Assembly (NCBI GenBank): GCA_012932295.1
Contig: JAAONU010000016.1
Coordinates: forward strand, 41,323,241 to 41,387,240
Length of the DNA: 64,000 nucleotides
Source of the DNA: Cyclina sinensis
Taxonomy: Eukaryota > Mollusca > Bivalvia > Venerida > Veneridae
Direction of reading: 5' to 3'
Shown piece by piece: positions 36,187-47,990 of the stretch (within the stretch, counting starts at the first letter, position 1; each line of letters opens with the position of its first letter). A program made the position numbers and the translations under genes. The notes under the pieces are model-generated. The model searched no databases, had not been told where the DNA came from, and saw only the letters and a list, made by a program, of their open reading frames with translations.

Positions 36187-36468
36187 ATGAGAGTGCCTAA
36201 TCAAAGAATCCATTTCTTTACAAATATAACTGCTTTGTTTGCGGCACAAAGTAATTGGATAAGAAGAAACCCCTACACTACTGGATTACAAAAATCAATA
36301 CTATCCAACGTGACAATTACGGTATTGTCACTAACGAGAGACGTATCTGAAAATGAATTAATTCTCTTCCTGGGCATGTCTACAGAGAAGAAACACCCCT
36401 CCATTAAATGCAATTATAATGGTTCATTTAGTTTATTTGGTTTTTGTACCGGTTCCTTTCATCAATGA
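36187..36468 (+). CDS. Conserved 93-codon ORF, copy 1 (function unknown)
   Basis: The frame is open from 36160 and the first ATG is at 36187 (MRVPNQRIHFFTN...). It predicts 93 residues, basic at the start, with one hydrophobic stretch (TITVLSL) and two possible N-glycosylation sites (NIT, NVT). No domain is recognised and there is no clear signal peptide. Its value lies in comparison: across the 306 bases from 36163 the paralogue differs at a single position, a synonymous CTG/CTA Leu change, while neighbouring sequence differs by several percent with indels. A conserved TATA-bearing block lies upstream. There is no AATAAA shortly after the stop. It could be a small intronless gene, or simply a gene-conversion tract. 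Confidence 0.35.
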   Translation: MRVPNQRIHFFTNITALFAAQSNWIRRNPYTTGLQKSILSNVTITVLSLTRDVSENELILFLGMSTEKKHPSIKCNYNGSFSLFGFCTGSFHQ

Positions 36469-37039
36469 GTTATTGTGCACATACTTCGAACGTGTCATTC
36501 CTTTAATTCTTAAAATTGACATAGTGTAGACTTATAGACCGTCGTATCACGTTATGGTAACTAGGAATGTTATCTGTGTTACGGGGCAAGTCTATCTGTA
36601 ATATATCTAAAATCATATTACAGAAAGACACCAAGAAATCTCATTACAGGCACATTGTTATGACTACCGTACTACTCCATCTCATTAGAACTGTTCTGAT
36701 GCAACCTTTATCTTTGCCAGTGTTGTTTGAAAGCACTCCTAGGTTATATATCCATTGTGATTGGTGTCTGTCTCCATTTAAGACCAGTTTGTTATCAGGG
36801 CTTCTAAACGTTGAGAATAAGTTATTTTGTTTTTTGTGAAAGAAATTTGGTTTAGCTGTAACCTATAGCGAGTTATTCACTTGAGGCAGATGTGTTTCAT
36901 ACATAGCACTTGCCATTTAGTCATTCTTGATAGTTATATACCTTGGCATAAATGAATGGCTTCTGTTATGTGAAGCAATAAAGGCAAAGTGGAGTAAGTC
37001 CATTTGTAATATACCGCAAAAATATACCGCAAAAAATCA

Positions 37040-37115
37040 TCTCTCTCTCTCTCTCTCTCCCCTCTCTTTCATTCTCTCCCCCTCTTTCCCTCTCTCACTC
37101 TCTCTCTCTCTCTCG
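37040..37115. repeat. CT-rich microsatellite
   Basis: Imperfect (CT)n/(CCCT)n run within segmental copy 1. The corresponding run in copy 2 is shorter. Confidence 0.9.
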
Positions 37116-38131
37116 TCTTCTTCTTTAATTTCGAAAATGATAGTACCAAATGTAAATAATAATAATTTCTTTGAAAAGAGCTACTTTGTGTCGAAGTTAT
37201 ATTGAACTTTTATAATGGCATAGTGGTGCTTCGTGTTAAAGTAAGACTATAATGACATCTAAAGAAACTATAGAGCCTTTTCACTATTTTTTTTGTTGTA
37301 AACAATAGTTTTCTTGCCAATGAAAACAAAAGAGATTTTTTTATATTATTGATTTTCTTATTTTATCACAACTGTACTGGCCAGAATTAGAGAAGGGACT
37401 GCAGTGTCTGAGATAACAACCTAAGGGGCACAATATTGATAGAATATTGGAAATCTTAGACCAAATTCATTCACAGAAGTGTGATAATCCTTGAATCGAG
37501 ATAGGAATAGAATGTTTCAGACAGAGGCAGTGCAATGAAATAATACATAATGCCAGATGAAACGATTGTGGAAAATTTTTACGTAAAATCCTGGTTAAAA
37601 TCTAATTAACATATGAAATAATTGCACTATAAATAATACGTTTTGTTAAGAAGTTGACAATATATTCATTGTTATGACAGTGCAAACAGAAAATATAAAA
37701 CACATGGCTGTGTATTAAAACAGTTAACTTGATACTTAAACAGTGTTCTTACTGATACAGCTTTGTTTCTGTTTATGAGTAATTAAAGAAAGTTAGTCAG
37801 TCCAAAATAACGCCACTGATTCAGGTAAATACAATCCCGTAGACTTTATTTTTTTAATTTAATTTGATTAATTCAAATCAAATAGATTTAATAATTAAAT
37901 ATAATTATTTAAGTTGATTATAAACAAAATATTTTTTATCTTAATCAGTTAGTCATAAAACACATTGCATCTATGTTTCTGTATGGGTATCACTATTATA
38001 TTTGTCTATAGTAGCATATCTCTCTTTATAAATTACTGTATTTCCTAACATTAGTTAAGTATATACCTTTTTTGTAAATGTGTAATTTAGATTATAAACA
38101 TTGTGCTAGCCTCATAGTAATCTATATAATT

Positions 38132-39798
38132 TTAAAATTTGGCATGGCGTTGTTTCCTTGAGCAAGAAACTTTACACTCATTGCTTAGTACTGGTTAGTT
38201 CCAGGAACGGATTCGAGAGTGTGACTATAAGCTAAAAGCTTCCTACACAATCGAACTAAAATAAATTTGGTATAAACTAAGGTCAAGGTCACCATAGCTT
38301 ATAATAGATATTTCTACTTTATGTCATAGAGCCTTTATATATTGACTGATATTTTACATATTTGGTTTGTAGGCACTTATATATTTTCAATTTAAAAATG
38401 AAATACTGCTTAACAGCAAACCTACGGCCAAAGTACTCAGGTGAGCGATCCAGGGCCATCATGGCCCTCTTGTTTGTTTTTTAGCAACAGCAATGAAATT
38501 TGGACCGTGTGCACAGTTTTTTGTTCCGATTTCAAAGATGTCATTGCATGACCTATATATTTGACCTACTGACCTACCTTTTTGGCTATGAAATTTGGAC
38601 TATGTGCACAGTTTTTTGTTCAATTTCAAAAATGTCATCGCATATCCTATATTTTTGACCTACTGACCTACTTTTGGTGTTTGGAGCTATGGCAATGAAA
38701 TTTGGACCATGTCTACAGTGTTTTGTTTCGATTTCAAAAATGTCATCGCATGACATATATTTTTGACCTACTGATCTACTTTTTTGTTTTTTAGCTACAG
38801 CAATGAAATTTGGACCATGTGTACAGTTTTTCGCTTCGATTTCAAAAATGTAATCGCATGACCTATATTTTTGACCTACTGACCTATTTTATTGTTTTTT
38901 AGCTACAGCAATATAATTTGGACCATGTTTACAGTTTTTTGTTCCGATTTCAAAAATCTTATCGCATGACCTATATTTTTGAACTACTGACCTTTTTGTT
39001 TTTGGAGCTATGGCAATGAAATTTGGACCATGTAGACAGTTTTTTGTTCCGATTTCAAAAATGTCATCGCATGACCTATATTGACCTACTGACCTACTTT
39101 TTTGTTTTTTAGCTACAGCAATGAAATTTGGACCATGTGCACAGTTTTTCGTTTCGATTTCAAAAATGTAATTGCATGACCTATATTTTTGTCATACTGA
39201 CCTACTTTTTGTTTTTGGAGCTATGGCAATGAAATTTGGACCATGTGTACAGTTTTTGATCCGATTTCAAAAATGTCATCGCATGACGTATATTTTTGAC
39301 CTCGTGACCTACTTTTTTTTTGAAGCTATGGCATTGAAATTTTGACCAGATGCACAGTTTTTAGTTCCGATTCCAAAAATGTCATCGCATGACCTATATT
39401 TTTGACCTACTGACCTACTTTTTTGTTTTTGGAGCTATGGCAATGAAATTTGGACCATGTGTACAGTTTTTTGTTCCGATTTCAAAAACATCATGGCATG
39501 ACCTATATTTTTGACCCTCTTTTTGTTTTAAAGCTACAGCAAATTTTCCCTGCATGGATCCTATATTCCGTGGGTAGGGTTTGAGGTCACTGAGTTACGG
39601 TCAAGGTCACCATAGCCTATGATAGATATTTCTACTTTTTGTCATAGAGCCTGTATTTATTCACTGATATTTTACATGTTTACATATTTATATTTACATT
39701 ACTTACATATTTCAATTAAAACATGAAATACTGCTTAACAGCAAACCTACAGCCAAAATACTCAGGTGAGCGATCTAGGGCCATCATGGCCCTCTTTA
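38132..39798 (+). mobile_element. Helitron-like block with a 107 bp tandem array
   Basis: Two ~195 bp end modules (38278-38472 and 39590-39797) share 'ggtcaaggtcaccatagc', 'gatatttctacttt', 'aatactgcttaacagcaaac' and 'ctcaggtgagcgatc'. Each ends in a perfect 7 bp stem (agggcca tca tggccct). The first is followed by CTTG (38469-38472), a Helitron-type 3' end, and the second by CTTT. Between them lies an array with ~107 bp period (atgaaatttggacca landmark at 38492, 38588, 38694, 38802, 38909, 39014, 39120, 39228, 39333, 39441). Upstream 38141-38230 carries a 'ggcgttgtttccttgagcaa' segment, probably another repeat. The block separates the two segmental copies. Confidence 0.75.
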
Positions 39799-41633
39799 TT
39801 ACGAATGCAGGCTGTAAAGTGCGCTGATATACTGCTAGGCTTTTATGAGAATAATTTGTCTAGATTTATGGTACTGTGTCGTCTTCTAAGTAAAATATCT
39901 CCCGTCACAAATGTTTATTCATGCTTGGCAAAAGTTGGTTATACTGGTAATTTGTTGCTTGTCATTGCAACAGATTTTTTTTTAAATAATTAAAGCTTGC
40001 TGAGCAGCGTCTTAAAGTCTGAAATGTTTTAATTTGAGTTTTGATTAATCACTGATTCTTTATTTTTTTTCATTCGTAAAGAGGGAGGCCATATTTGTAA
40101 TTCTTATCTTTTTTTGCGCTATCAGCTTAGGATATTCTGTAAGAATGACGTATTTGTCCACGATTTTTTTTCTTCAGAATTAAAGAAATCCTACCAAAGG
40201 GAACAAAATTGAACATAACTCTTATAAATTATTGTATTTTGTTGAAAATAACAGTCATTTTGTCTTTAAAATGGTTAAAAATTATTTTATTTAATGTCTA
40301 AATCCGAGTATTTTACTGCCGAACAATTTCTTTTTTTTTAAAGGTGTTTTTTCTGTAGAACAGAAATAAAACTGTTTATACATTAAGTTGATGAATGGTC
40401 ATTTAAAATTAACAAAACCCCGACATTATTTTTAGAGGGCTTTCTACCGCCTTGTAGCAGATTTCTTTATAATTTCAGTCAAAATATAATCGCAGCATTC
40501 TATGAAAACTAAAGAAAACCTCAAAGCTTGTCCTTGTCCTAAATAACCAAAAGAGGTGTTTGTCGTAAATGTGAAGACAACTGACCACAAAATTAATAAT
40601 GATGTGTAGGCTAAAATAATGTATCATGATAAATATTGTGATATATGTGTGTAAGCAACAGGTCAACAACACAAATAAGTTGTATAAAATTGATACAACA
40701 ACTCTATTTCAAGACTAAGCAAATGTTAAAACATATAGCCATCACACACATGGCATAAACACACCAACTGCCAAAACACACAACACATGCAGAATTAAAA
40801 CATTCGTGCTTTTTGGGAAAAATAGAGTGCATGAATAAAAATGTAGAAAATTCCTTTACAGACACATCTTTAATTAACAGCTATTCTCAATACCATTGTC
40901 TCTTTCCTAACTCTTCCAAAAAGGTGTTAATAAATTTCAAGGAATTTCGAAAATCATTTTTTCCTCAACTGTGAACGCCAGTACATTCGAAGAACTTAAT
41001 AAAGGGGTCTGAGAGCTTATAGATAAATACGTTAGTTGTAAATTTCTGGCACACGTTTACAATATGCAAGTTTTTGTTAAAAAATGAAGAAAGTAACCAT
41101 TATCGTATTACTTTGAGTATATGTTGAAGGGTATAATGAAATCACCAGAGAAAAGTGATACTTTGTGATAAAGTTTTAAAGAACGCATCGCTGTCCCGTT
41201 TAAGTGGTATTTTCATTTCGATATTAGACTGAGTAGTTTTTCCTGGAGCTAAACTGGTCTTGCAAATCTTTTTAATCGACAATCATCGTATTTTTGGCAA
41301 TATAGCAATCCAGTAACTACAAAAATGACAATATTCACCAACGACTTTTCATGATAGCTTAGTAGTGAACCTCAGCTTAGAAGTTGTTTCCATAAATGAC
41401 CAAACAAATAATGACCGCTGGTCTAGTCATTTCGAAAACTGTTAAGTGGAGACCCTGTATTTATAAAAAATATCAGTCTGACAAATATGGACACAAGTCG
41501 CAAAGATAAAAAAATCCATAAATGTGTGTAATAAAAAGATCTAAAATTATAATGCCTTACACTAAAATTTAATGCTCAACTAAATCACTTCACTCGTCTT
41601 ATTTAAAACTTGAACCTCAATCGCTTGATCCGA

Positions 41634-41915
41634 ATGAGAGTGCCTAATCAAAGAATCCATTTCTTTACAAATATAACTGCTTTGTTTGCGGCACAAAGTA
41701 ATTGGATAAGAAGAAACCCCTACACTACTGGATTACAAAAATCAATACTATCCAACGTGACAATTACGGTATTGTCACTAACGAGAGACGTATCTGAAAA
41801 TGAATTAATTCTCTTCCTAGGCATGTCTACAGAGAAGAAACACCCCTCCATTAAATGCAATTATAATGGTTCATTTAGTTTATTTGGTTTTTGTACCGGT
41901 TCCTTTCATCAATGA
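41634..41915 (+). CDS. Conserved 93-codon ORF, copy 2 (function unknown)
   Basis: The predicted protein is identical to that at 36187-36468, and the nucleotide sequence differs at one silent position. The TATA-like element upstream is altered (tatttataaaaa), so the copies may differ in promoter strength if either is expressed. No family is recognised. Confidence 0.35.
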   Translation: MRVPNQRIHFFTNITALFAAQSNWIRRNPYTTGLQKSILSNVTITVLSLTRDVSENELILFLGMSTEKKHPSIKCNYNGSFSLFGFCTGSFHQ

Positions 41916-42482
41916 GTTATTGTGCACATACTTCGAACGTGTCATTCCTTTAATTCTAAAAATTGACATAGTGTAGACTTATAGACCGTCGTATCACGTT
42001 ACTGTAACTAGGAATGTCATCTTTGTTACGGGGCAAGTCTATCTGTAATATATCTAAAATCATATCACAGAAAGACACCAAGAAATCTCATTAAATCTCA
42101 CATTGTTATGACTACCGTACTACTCCATCTCATTAGAACTGTTCTGATACAACCTGTATTTTTGTTGTTTGAAAGCACTCATAGGTTATGTATCCATTGT
42201 GGTTGGTGTCTGTCTCCATTTAAGACCAGTTTGTCATCAGGGCTTCTAAACGTTGAGAATAAATTATTGTGTTTTTTTGTGAAAGAAATTTGGTTTAGCT
42301 GTAACCTATTGCGAGTTATTCACTTGAGGCAGATGTGTTTCATACATACCTCTTACCATTTAGTCATTCTTGATAGTTATATACCTTGGCATAAATGAAT
42401 GGCTTCTTTTATGTGAAGCAATAAAGGCATAGTGGAGTAAGTCCATTTGTAATATACCGCAAAAATATACCGCAAAAATCAT

Positions 42483-42540
42483 CTCTCTCTCTCCCCTCTC
42501 TCTCCATCTCTCCCCCTTTCCCTTCCTCTCTCTCTCTCTC
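42483..42540. repeat. CT-rich microsatellite
   Basis: Counterpart of the run at 37040-37115 within copy 2. Confidence 0.9.
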
Positions 42541-43484
42541 ATCTTCTTTATTTTTTATTTTATTTAAATGATAGTACCAAATGTAAATAATAATAATTTC
42601 TTTGAAAAGAGCTACTTTGTGTCGAAGTTATATTGAACTTTTATAATGGCATAGTAGTGCTTTTTCACTATTTTTTGTTGTAAACAATAGTTTTCTTGCC
42701 AATGAAAATAAAAGAGATTTTTTTATATTATAGATTTTCTTATTTTATCACAAATGTACTGGCCAGAATTAGAGAAGGTCCTGCAGTGTCTGAGATAACA
42801 ACCCAAGGGGCACAATATTGATAGAATATTGGAAATCTTAGACCAAATTCATTCACAGAAGTGTGATAATCCTTGAATCGAGATAGGAATAGAATGTTTC
42901 AGACAGAGGCTGTGCAATGAAATAATACATGCTGCCAGATGAAACGATTGTGGAAAATGTTTACGTAAAATCCTGGTTAAAATCTAATAAACATACGAAA
43001 TAATTGCACTATAAATAATACGTTTTGTTAAGAAGTTGAATATTCATTGTTTTGACAGTGTAAACAGAAAATATAAAACACATGGCTGTGTATTTAAACA
43101 GTTTACTTGATACTTAAACAGTGTTCTTGCTGATACAGTTTTTTCTATTTATGAGTAATTAAAGAAAGTAAGTCAGTCCAAAATAATGCCACTGATTCAA
43201 GTAAATACAATTCTGTTTTAATCCCTTAGACTTTAATTAATTTTTTAATTTAATTTGATTAATTAAAATCAAATACATTTAATAATTTGATATAATTATC
43301 TAAGTTGATTATTAACAAAATATTTTTTATCTTATTTCAATCATTTTTTTAGTCATAAAACACATTGCATCTATGTTTCTATATGGGTATCACTATTATA
43401 TTTGTCTATAGTAGCATATCTCTCTTTATAAATTACTGTAATTTAGATCATAAACATTGTGATAGCCTCATAGTAATTTATATA

Positions 43485-46400
43485 AATAGTGATGTATATT
43501 TAATATATATTTCAGTAGTCATATTCTATATGTGTGTACGAAATTTCATACTTTTCTCATTTGCCATATTTGTCATTATAAAAAAGATGTGTTATTGCAA
43601 TGAACATGTAATTTTTTTTCTAATGACTTTATTGACTTGACTTGACTTTTGTCAGACAAGAATTAATAACAAAGGGAATGTTCCATTAAAATTACTTAAA
43701 ATGTTTCGAAACAGACAATAAACCGAAATCTAATTAAAATCACTCTACACCAAATTGCATTTCTGTACGAATTACCATGAAACAAAACATTGATACTTTC
43801 TAAGATTAAATAGGGAGCGAGTTAGAGACATACATAATCTAACTGCATTTGTGTACAATTTACCACAAAATATAACCTGGAAATTTTATGGAATTAAACC
43901 GGAAGCAAATTAGAGTTTTCCATAAACTGTAACTTATCCTTGCAATTCCTTTGTATTTTTATGTTGAGTTTTCGCACACGTAATCAGAACCTCACAAATA
44001 TTTCATACTGTACTGACAGGACCGTTATTTAAGCTAGGTATACAACAAAGTATAACAGAACAGAACAGAACAGAACATAAGTTTATTGTGACTTAAGCAC
44101 ATAGGCTCATCGTCATATACAAAAATAAATGACTAAAACTTTTCTAAGCATGAAAAACAGAAAATGAGAACAATGAACCATTAAACTTGTTCTCAACAGA
44201 GCGCAAAATTGAGATATTCAAGCTTTACTGAAATTGCTAAAATCTATGGAATTATTCACAGTTCTGTTTTCATCAGGAGCAAAAGATTGTTCCTCAGTTT
44301 ACAGTGTTTGATTTTTATAATACATGAAGAAAGGACTTGCGACTTACAATGTCTTTTTGCACTGCTTTGATTCAGTAGTTAGACATTCTCTTGCTCTAAT
44401 TGGTTATCTTTTAAAAAAGATCTTGCGAAAACTGTATTTGGAAACTCAGTAACAGGCAAAAAAATTTCAAGGAAGGTCGTTAGAAATAAAAAAAAATATC
44501 ATTTTAATATCATGCACGATTTGTTGAGCCATCTCTTAACATTAGATATTTTTCTCTATTCTGACAGCCATCCGTGACGTTTATAAAGCAGGAGGTTTTA
44601 ATTAACTGAAAAAAAAAGAATCATCCTTAAAATGTTCAAATGCTTATAACCTTTAAAACGTGTCTTAATAGTATAAAAAGTGTGCTGTTTATCGTAAGAA
44701 GGGTGGCCGTTGTGATTAATCCTTTAAGACTGATCTGTTTCAATATCTATAATGATCAACAAGGGAAATAAAGTGCTGTAATATATCGCCGTGCTTTCAT
44801 ATATTCAATTTGAGCGGCGTCAACGTGTTATTCTAATTGGTTTTCTGGATATAAACCGAACCAAATATGCTTGTCAGATTATCCAAATAAGGGTTTACCA
44901 AATAGAATATATTTCACATCTGGAAAGAACGTAGACTGAATGTTGGTGGTGTAAATGAGATATCACATTCAGTTGTTATCAATCTTAATGTCATACCGCC
45001 TAGGCTAATTCAGAGCGATGCTCTCGAGTTATTGATTACTAGCACTCTGAAGTTAATTTGGAAAGAAGTTTTTAAGATTAGTTATGAGCTTGAAATTTTC
45101 ATGAAAGGCTATTTTTCCTTGTTAGTACAGTGTAAGGCACATGGAGAAAGAGAATTAGCTATGCAAGAAAAGCAAACAAAAACCTGTAAAAACATAAGAT
45201 GAGAATTAAAATATTAAACTAGGTATATTAATCCCTGTTGACAGTTCAGGGCACTTGTTGTTATAAAAATATAGAAAATATTGAAAGCAAACAAAAAAGT
45301 ATGTAGTGATGTATTTTTGAAGAATACGTGACAAAGAGAGAGAACAAGAAAAATGAGAAAAACTAGAGTTAAGGGTCTTGCAATCACTCTGATTGCCGTT
45401 TTTCATTATATAATGTTTCCATTTATTCCTCTTGCACACTTTTTATTATCTACCTCTGTCAGGAAAACAGTGACAAGAAAAAATTATCAAAGGAAAAAAG
45501 CAAGCTAGGCATACTCCTATTGCCATCTATCTATATTGAAGTTTCGACTTTGTGTACATTTCATGAAACATAGAAATCAATTCTGACAAACGACATATTT
45601 GCTCTCTTTATGGCACTGAATAATTTTCATATGTTTTTCCGCAGAAAATTTATCATTGTCAGATAGTTGATTTGTGAATATTGTATGAATTTAGAGTAAG
45701 TGTTGTAATATCGGAGAAAAAAATACTTACAAAGGAGAGCGGGTTAGATGAAATGGAAATAACGAGACAATATTCATTACAAAAGTGATAATTTTTGAAT
45801 AAACAGCACAAGCTGTAAATCAACTGAGGACAACCTATCACAGTATGTCTTACTAAAGACTGTTACATTCTGGTTCTATGCATATGAGCATTTTCATTCA
45901 AAAAGAAAAAAAAGGTGCGTTTTTTTTCAATTTCTCACTAAGTTTTGATCGTACGTTTTGTAATCTTATACGGAAAAGTAATTGAAGAAATATATATTTT
46001 TGAGAGACAGAGGAAGGAACCTGCACTTCATATATTTTCAAGAAAACATGAACTTACGTTATAATATAAATCATATCAGAAGATAAATTAACTCCAAACA
46101 AGCTCTGTTTCTGTTACAGATTACAAAGATTGGGTTAAAGCTGAAAAGACGTATAAGTAAAGGTTTTATCTGCTGAGAACTTGCTGTTGCTCTTCATGGA
46201 AATGCAATATCTAGCCAGGTAGGTGGCATACATGATTCTTTAAACAGTTATTGAACGACTACAGTCACAGTACTGTTTTATATCATTGTACACTTGAGAT
46301 TTCCCCTTACAGTTGTAAGAGACATGATCTGTTGAAAATGCTTTCATTCAGTAAGGCCAACAATTTTTTTATTGACATCTCAACATCTTGGTAGTTAGAC

Positions 46401-46718
46401 ATGTTACTTAATATGCAGGTCTTTGCAGCTAGTGTCTTCGCAAATTGTAATAATTTATATGACGAAAGGTCTGATGGCTGTAAGACAGTCACCAGAGACT
46501 TAACCATGACATTCCACAGGCTGGCATTTCATTGCCATTTGATATTGAGTTTAGTTGCATGCACTTAAAGCTTAATTCCTGTAATATTCAAATTTGAAAA
46601 GCAAACAATAGGTCAGTTATCTAGATGAGTATTCCGCCCTCAAATCATGACTACCACTATTCCCTAGTGACAAGCACATCGCAACTTATAGGTATCTTCA
46701 GATAAAGTAAGTTGATAA
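43485..46718. other. No gene seen; retrotransposon tail inside
   Basis: AT-rich. The only recognisable item is the (TTCTG)n-tailed element at 44055-44180. A faint 'cctttaagactgatctgt' block near 44720 may belong to the local dispersed repeat. Confidence 0.45.
44055..44180 (-). mobile_element. 3' end of a non-LTR retrotransposon
   Basis: Read on the minus strand, a short unique segment with 'gatgagcctatgtgcttaag' and 'cacaataaac' (an AATAAA-like signal) runs into four to five copies of a TTCTG pentamer. A short tandem tail after a polyadenylation-like signal is typical of the 3' end of CR1/L2-type non-LTR elements. No reverse-transcriptase coding remains, so the copy is strongly 5' truncated. 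Confidence 0.5.
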
Positions 46719-46928
46719 CTTATCAGAAAACAAACGGATCAAGATAGTATGGTTGGCATCGTCCTTCTCGATTTACAGAAGACATTTGATAAAATGAAGA
46801 CTGTTGTAGCTCATAATTATCTCAATCTTCCTCAGGATCTCAGAGATATTGAATCCTTAAAGTCTTTTAAAAATGCCATCAAAACCCATTTTATGGCTTT
46901 TAAGTTCTTCTTTTTACGTTGTTTATAA
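46719..46928 (+). pseudogene. Non-LTR reverse transcriptase relic, internally deleted
   Basis: The open frame reads VGIVLLDLQKTFDK, the conserved strand with catalytic Asp of reverse transcriptases from non-LTR elements (usually LLDLQKAFDTV). After ~10 residues it jumps to LPQDLRDIESLKSFKNAIKT, which matches the extreme C-terminus of the same ORF2-type proteins (…LP..IR…SL..FK..LK). The core between, including the second catalytic motif (F/Y-x-DD), is missing, so it cannot be active. A possible 3' end of the same element, with AATAAA-like and A/T-rich tail, lies at 47840-47990. Confidence 0.75.
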
Positions 46929-47170
46929 TATAATATATTATATCTTAATGAACTGAAACATTGTGATATTTAGTTTTAGTGCTTTTAAAATTTAATAGTT
47001 TGGAAAAACATTGTTAATGATAATTTTCCCAGTATTTCTGGATACCTCTTTATACCCGCCTTTTAAACGTATAAACTCCTGTAATTTTTAATTTTATGCT
47101 CAATTAAATTATCAGTTGTATGGTTACTGTGATGCTAACTTTTTGTGATAACTGCCTAGTGTTATGGTCA

Positions 47171-47480
47171 AGTGCACACCTTCCTATAACTGTATAAATA
47201 CAACCTCTGACAATTGCGTCAGGGAATCGATTCTTTGGCCCAGTGGTTAGAGTGCTGGCCACTCACGTGGGATGACGTAGTTTAAATCCCGCTCTGGGTT
47301 GTGTATTCTAAGATGCATTGCATCTTTCCGTTACGGACTTCCATGTTCGTAAGATAGGGGCTCGTCCGGGATTACCCCCTCCTGGATTTAGTTGTAAAAA
47401 TTAAAAATCTTTCAAGAATTTTGCCTGATCTTCTGATCTAAAAATACACAAGACCATTCGTCATCATAAATGATTACCTT
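47171..47480 (+). mobile_element. tRNA-derived SINE, copy 1
   Basis: After a 62 bp leader (47171-47232) comes a tRNA-like head: A box tggcccagtggttagagtg (47236-47254) and B box gtttaaatccc (47280-47290), the internal RNA polymerase III promoter. The body follows. The leader and A box recur 335 bp downstream, so two copies lie in tandem, probably inside the 3' region of the non-LTR relic. Confidence 0.65.
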
Positions 47481-47505
47481 CTCAAAAGGGGATGTGTAAC
47501 GGACT

Positions 47506-47720
47506 AGTGCACACGTTCTTATAATTGTATAAATACAATCTCTGACAACTGCGTCAGGGAATCGATTTTTTTTGGCTCAGTGGTTAGAGTGTTAGCTTGT
47601 CACGCAGGAGTTGGGAGTTCCAGTTCAACTCTCAGTTGTGTTCGTAAGACTAGATACATAATTTAGCCTGTGTTGATAATGATCTCAAATTTTAATTAGA
47701 TAATACCATTACCTTTTAAG
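47506..47720 (+). mobile_element. tRNA-derived SINE, copy 2
   Basis: Leader 47506-47567 matches 47171-47232 with few differences. The A box tggctcagtggttagagtg (47573-47591) is intact. The B box region (agttccagttcaac, ~47616) is a reasonable match. The body after the B box differs from copy 1. Confidence 0.6.
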
Positions 47721-47839
47721 TGCATTTATAGACATATAATTATCAAAATATGACTTTACGTGTCATGCTCTCAATATCAGGGACCACAATGGAAATAAGA
47801 GAAAATCGTTTCCTCTTTTTTTGTTATCCCTGGTTGGCA

Positions 47840-47990
47840 TTACATAGTTTTCAGTTATTGCATGTCATGTCGTTATAATTAATTTTTGTTACTGTTGTGC
47901 TTATGTACACGTATCACGTATCTTGTCAGTGCCATGTCATGTTTGCTTTTACCAAAATAAATAATAATAATTATTATAAAAAAATACTGA
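47840..47990 (+). mobile_element. Possible 3' UTR and tail of the non-LTR relic
   Basis: A segment ending ttttaccaaaataaataat and an A/T-rich run resembles the polyadenylated 3' end of non-LTR elements. Its link to the RT relic upstream is inference. Confidence 0.35.

Larger units (their letters stand above)
34330..38131 (+). repeat. Segmental duplication, copy 1
   Basis: This aligns collinearly with 39799-43484 over ~3.7 kb. Shared landmarks run from acgaatgcaggc.gtaaagtg at the left edge through the CT microsatellite to ttgtg.tagcctcatagtaa at the right edge. Divergence by eye is uneven: about 2% at 35040-35440, near 8% at 35440-35840, about 2% at 35840-36000, 0.3% in the 36163-36468 frame, and 4-5% afterwards. 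Small indels are common outside the conserved parts. Confidence 0.95.
39799..43484 (+). repeat. Segmental duplication, copy 2
   Basis: Direct-orientation copy of 34330-38131, offset about 5.4-5.5 kb. Its left edge begins directly after the 3' hairpin end of the Helitron-like block. The 35.0 and 40.5 kb minus-strand frames (63 and 65 codons) are parallel AT-rich frames and carry no recognisable protein. Confidence 0.95.

Noticed and set aside
47236..47290. A functional tRNA gene
   Set aside because: A and B boxes are present, but the cloverleaf does not close and the unit recurs with a SINE body. Called a SINE head.
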